Origin: Streptomyces bathyalis | GTDB lineage: Bacteria; Actinomycetota; Actinomycetes; Streptomycetales; Streptomycetaceae | Length of the DNA stretch: 64,000 nt | Direction: 5' to 3' | NCBI RefSeq assembly: GCF_015910445.1 | Contig: NZ_CP048882.1 | Location: forward strand, 2,914,001-2,978,000 | Shown: piece after piece, positions 61,930-64,000 of the stretch | How the letters are laid out: each line of letters opens with the position of its first letter | Position numbering within the stretch: position 1 is the stretch's first letter | Notes under the pieces: generated by a model | Database searches by the model: none | What the model saw: only the letters and a program-made list of their open reading frames with translations | What the model was told of the DNA's origin: nothing | Translations under genes and position numbers: made by a program

Positions 61930-63273
61930 TCAGGTGCCGGCAGGGGCCTTGGTCTCTTCGGCTGTTTCCGGCGATGGGGGCGTGTTCTTGGGATAGAGCA
62001 TGGAGCGGGCCTGGGTGCTGTCGAAATCGTTCTCCCACTTGCCGATCACGATGGTGGCGATGGCGTTGCCGAGGACGTTGATGAAGACCCGGCCCTCGTT
62101 GAGGATGCGGTCGATCCCGACGATCAGTGACAGGGCGGCCAGGGGGATGTGGCCGACTGCGGTGACGGTGCTGGCGAGAACGATGAACGCGCCGCCCGCG
62201 ATGCCGGCAGTGCCCTTGCTGGTGAGCATCATGACCCCCACCATGACCAGCTGTTGCTGCCAGGACAGGTCGATGCCGACGGCCTGGGCCATGAACATGG
62301 AGGCCATCGTCAGGTAGACCGCGGAGCCGTCAAGGTTGAAGGAGAAGCCGGAAGGGATGACGATGCCGACCACGGGCCGGCCGACGCCGAGGGTCTCCAG
62401 TTTGCGTACGAGCTGCGGCAGGACGGCCTCGCTGGAACAGGTGCTGAGCGCTACGAGCAGTTCGGCCTTGAGGAACCGCATGAGAGCGAACAGTCCGAGG
62501 CCGCAGATCCGCATGATGGCGCCCAGCAGCACCAGGACGTAGACGATGCAGGTGGCGGTGAACAGGACGATGAGATAGGCGAGTTGTTTCAGGCTCTCGG
62601 CACCGTAGGTGGAGACCACCATTGCCAGGGCACCGAAGGTGCCCACAGGAGCCAGCCGCATCACCCAGCCAACGATCCGGAACACCACGTCCGAGAGGGC
62701 GCGGATGCCGTTGGTCAGTGGGGCCGCCTCCTCCCCGGCCATGTTCAGCGCTATCCCGAAGACGATCGAGACCAGCAGGGCAGCCAGGATCGCGTCCCCC
62801 GTGAGCGCACCGAACAGCGAGGTGGGGATCAGGGAAGAGATGAACCCGGTGAAGGTGGCGTGTTCTTCGCTCGTCTTGGGGACATCGTCAGTGTTCAGCG
62901 TCGAGGGGTCGACGTCGAGCCCGGCGCCGGGTTGGAAGACGTTTGCGACGACCAGGCCGATCAGCATCGATGCCAGCGACAGCACGAGGAAGTAGCCGAT
63001 CGCCTTCACGCCGATCCGGCCGGCCTTGCGCAGGTTGTCCATGGAGGCGATGCCGGTGGTGACCACGCAGAAGACGACGGGTATCACGATCATCTTGACC
63101 AGTGCGATGAACCAGTCGTTGAGCGGGCTGAGGGCTTCTCCGAAGCCGGGTGCGGCGGTGCCGACGGCGATCCCGAGGACTGCCGCCAGCACCACCTGGA
63201 ACCACAGCTCACGGATGAGTCGGTTCAGCCGCGATCGCAGCGGGCGATCGGAGGCGGTGGTGGTGGAGGTCAT
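61930..63273 (-). CDS. dctA: C4-dicarboxylate/proton (sodium) symporter
   Basis: A 447-residue DAACS-family symporter. LWFQVVLAAVLGIAVGTAAP at helix 1, VALSTCSSEAVLPQL (serine-rich motif), FSFNLDGSAVYLTMASMFMA with the conserved NxDG region, and LTSKGTAGIAGGAFIVLAST are diagnostic of DctA/GltP. Immediately upstream on the same strand is a D-tartrate-dehydratase-like gene, so tartrate or a related diacid is the likely cargo. The ATG giving MTSTTTASDRPLRSR is chosen because upstream in-frame sequence is not membrane-like. Confidence 0.93.
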   Translation of the reverse strand: MTSTTTASDRPLRSRLNRLIRELWFQVVLAAVLGIAVGTAAPGFGEALSPLNDWFIALVKMIVIPVVFCVVTTGIASMDNLRKAGRIGVKAIGYFLVLSLASMLIGLVVANVFQPGAGLDVDPSTLNTDDVPKTSEEHATFTGFISSLIPTSLFGALTGDAILAALLVSIVFGIALNMAGEEAAPLTNGIRALSDVVFRIVGWVMRLAPVGTFGALAMVVSTYGAESLKQLAYLIVLFTATCIVYVLVLLGAIMRICGLGLFALMRFLKAELLVALSTCSSEAVLPQLVRKLETLGVGRPVVGIVIPSGFSFNLDGSAVYLTMASMFMAQAVGIDLSWQQQLVMVGVMMLTSKGTAGIAGGAFIVLASTVTAVGHIPLAALSLIVGIDRILNEGRVFINVLGNAIATIVIGKWENDFDSTQARSMLYPKNTPPSPETAEETKAPAGT

Positions 63274-63430
63274 GGTTCGTGCTCCCTTGCGATGATGCTG
63301 AAGTCCCTGTCCTGTGAAGTGCAGGGGACGAGAGGCAGTCCGCGTCCCGGGTGATGTGTGGTGCGCAGATGCAGTTGTGCGCTGGTGGCCTGAACTCCTG
63401 GGTCGTTCGGGCGGCTTGGGCTCGATGCGG

Positions 63431-64000
63431 TCAGGTGTGCAGCTCGCGCAGCACCCTGTGGAAGGCGGCCTTGCCTTCGAAGCCAACTCCCGGGGTGTCG
63501 GTGAGGCCGACCTGGCTCTTCTCGACGACTGCGCCGTCGGCGAAGCCGCCGGTGGGCTGGAACTCGCCGGGATAGGACTCGTTGCCGCCGAGCTTGAGAG
63601 CGGCGGCGATGTGCAGGGAGAACTGGTGTCCGCCGTGCGGGATGCAGCGGCGTGAGGACCAACCGTGCTGACGCAGCATGTCCTGTATGCGCAGGTACTC
63701 CACCAGGCCGTAGCTCAGCGCCGGATCGACCTGGATGACGTCACGGTCAGGACGGAGGCCGCCGTAACGGATGAGGTTGCGGGCGTCCTGCAGGGAGAAG
63801 AGGTTCTCGCCGGTGGCTATCCGGCCGGAGTAGTTCTCGGCGACCACGGCGTTGAGGCGATAGTCCAGTGGGTCGCCGATCTCCTCGTACCAGAAGAGGC
63901 CGTAGGGCTCGATCGCCCGTCCGTACTCCAGCGCGGTGGCCAGGTCGAAGCGGCCGTTGACATCGACGGCAAGCCGGGACCCGTCCCCGTCCAGGACGTC
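63431..64000 (-). CDS. tarD: Enolase-superfamily dehydratase, probable D-tartrate dehydratase (partial)
   Basis: The C-terminal 189 residues of a mandelate-racemase-type enolase superfamily enzyme. The metal-binding Asp lies in RLAVDVNGRFDLATALEYGR and the Glu in YGLFWYEEIGDPLDYRLNA. GRIATGENLFSLQDARNLIR and SSRRCIPHGGHQFSLHIAAA follow, the last with the catalytic His. These segments match D-tartrate dehydratase (TarD), which makes oxaloacetate. Its N-terminus lies beyond the window. The dctA gene follows 157 bases downstream, consistent with a tartrate uptake-and-use unit. Confidence 0.85.
   Translation of the reverse strand, partial: DVLDGDGSRLAVDVNGRFDLATALEYGRAIEPYGLFWYEEIGDPLDYRLNAVVAENYSGRIATGENLFSLQDARNLIRYGGLRPDRDVIQVDPALSYGLVEYLRIQDMLRQHGWSSRRCIPHGGHQFSLHIAAALKLGGNESYPGEFQPTGGFADGAVVEKSQVGLTDTPGVGFEGKAAFHRVLRELHT

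Overview
The window is actinobacterial, almost certainly Streptomyces or a close relative. Base composition is very GC-rich, GTG starts are frequent, coding regions are short and strand-mixed, and one anomalous gene carries a TTA (bldA-type) codon. Typical Streptomyces families are present: futalosine-route menaquinone genes, a spore-associated protein, a GPP34 protein, a 67-residue cold-shock protein and secreted S33 peptidases.

Region 1 (1-12.4 kb) is mostly core respiration. It opens with the 5' end of the nuo operon (nuoA, nuoB, partial nuoC; minus strand). A secreted NlpC/P60 hydrolase and two adjacent cell-wall lytic proteins sharing a nearly identical C-terminal domain follow, then a winged-helix regulator. 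A menaquinone block comes next: a geranylgeranyl-reductase-type oxidoreductase, menG, a Cys-rich DnaJ-like zinc protein, mqnC and mqnA. cspA closes the region. From 12.4 to 14.0 kb there are only gene relics.

Region 2 (14-24.9 kb) holds two cell-envelope proteins and a carnitine-catabolism operon in cdhC-cdhA-cdhB order. The operon is preceded by an unusual XRE-TetR fusion regulator with a leaderless promoter and followed by a TauD-type dioxygenase. A less GC-rich, TTA-containing membrane-protein gene lies between perfect 48-bp direct repeats that look like a duplicated terminator. A secreted lipase with an upstream palindromic operator, an ASCH protein and a decayed winged-helix pseudogene complete the region.

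Region 3 (24.9-31.3 kb) is a fatty-acid cluster: acyl-CoA ligase and thiolase on one strand, and a FabG4-like reductase and a MaoC hydratase divergent from them. A TetR gene converges on the hydratase. An AGTAA/TTACT operator array sits in the divergent gap.

Region 4 (31.3-53 kb) is a mosaic: TMEM175-like channel, aquaglyceroporin, CPA1 antiporter, SDR/MarR divergon with clear MarR operators, MFS transporter, thioesterase, metallo-beta-lactamase-fold hydrolase, secreted proteins, methyltransferase, GPP34, MerR, a secreted tripeptidyl-aminopeptidase, a cupin/TIM-barrel/Tm-1-like group, and a P450 plus alpha/beta-hydrolase pair.

Region 5 (53-64 kb) contains an SRPBCC gene broken by a nonsense codon, two tiny overlapping genes and an epoxide-hydrolase-like gene. 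It also contains the most interesting candidate system: a minus-strand group of a LuxR-type regulator, a 109-residue single-TM small protein, a very strong hairpin, an ABC ATPase, a large permease, a small two-TM protein and an M50-like intramembrane metalloprotease. The layout resembles peptide (bacteriocin/RiPP-like) maturation-export operons but lacks any recognisable modifying enzyme. The window ends with a TetR/hydrolase divergon, DctA and a partial D-tartrate-dehydratase-like enolase.
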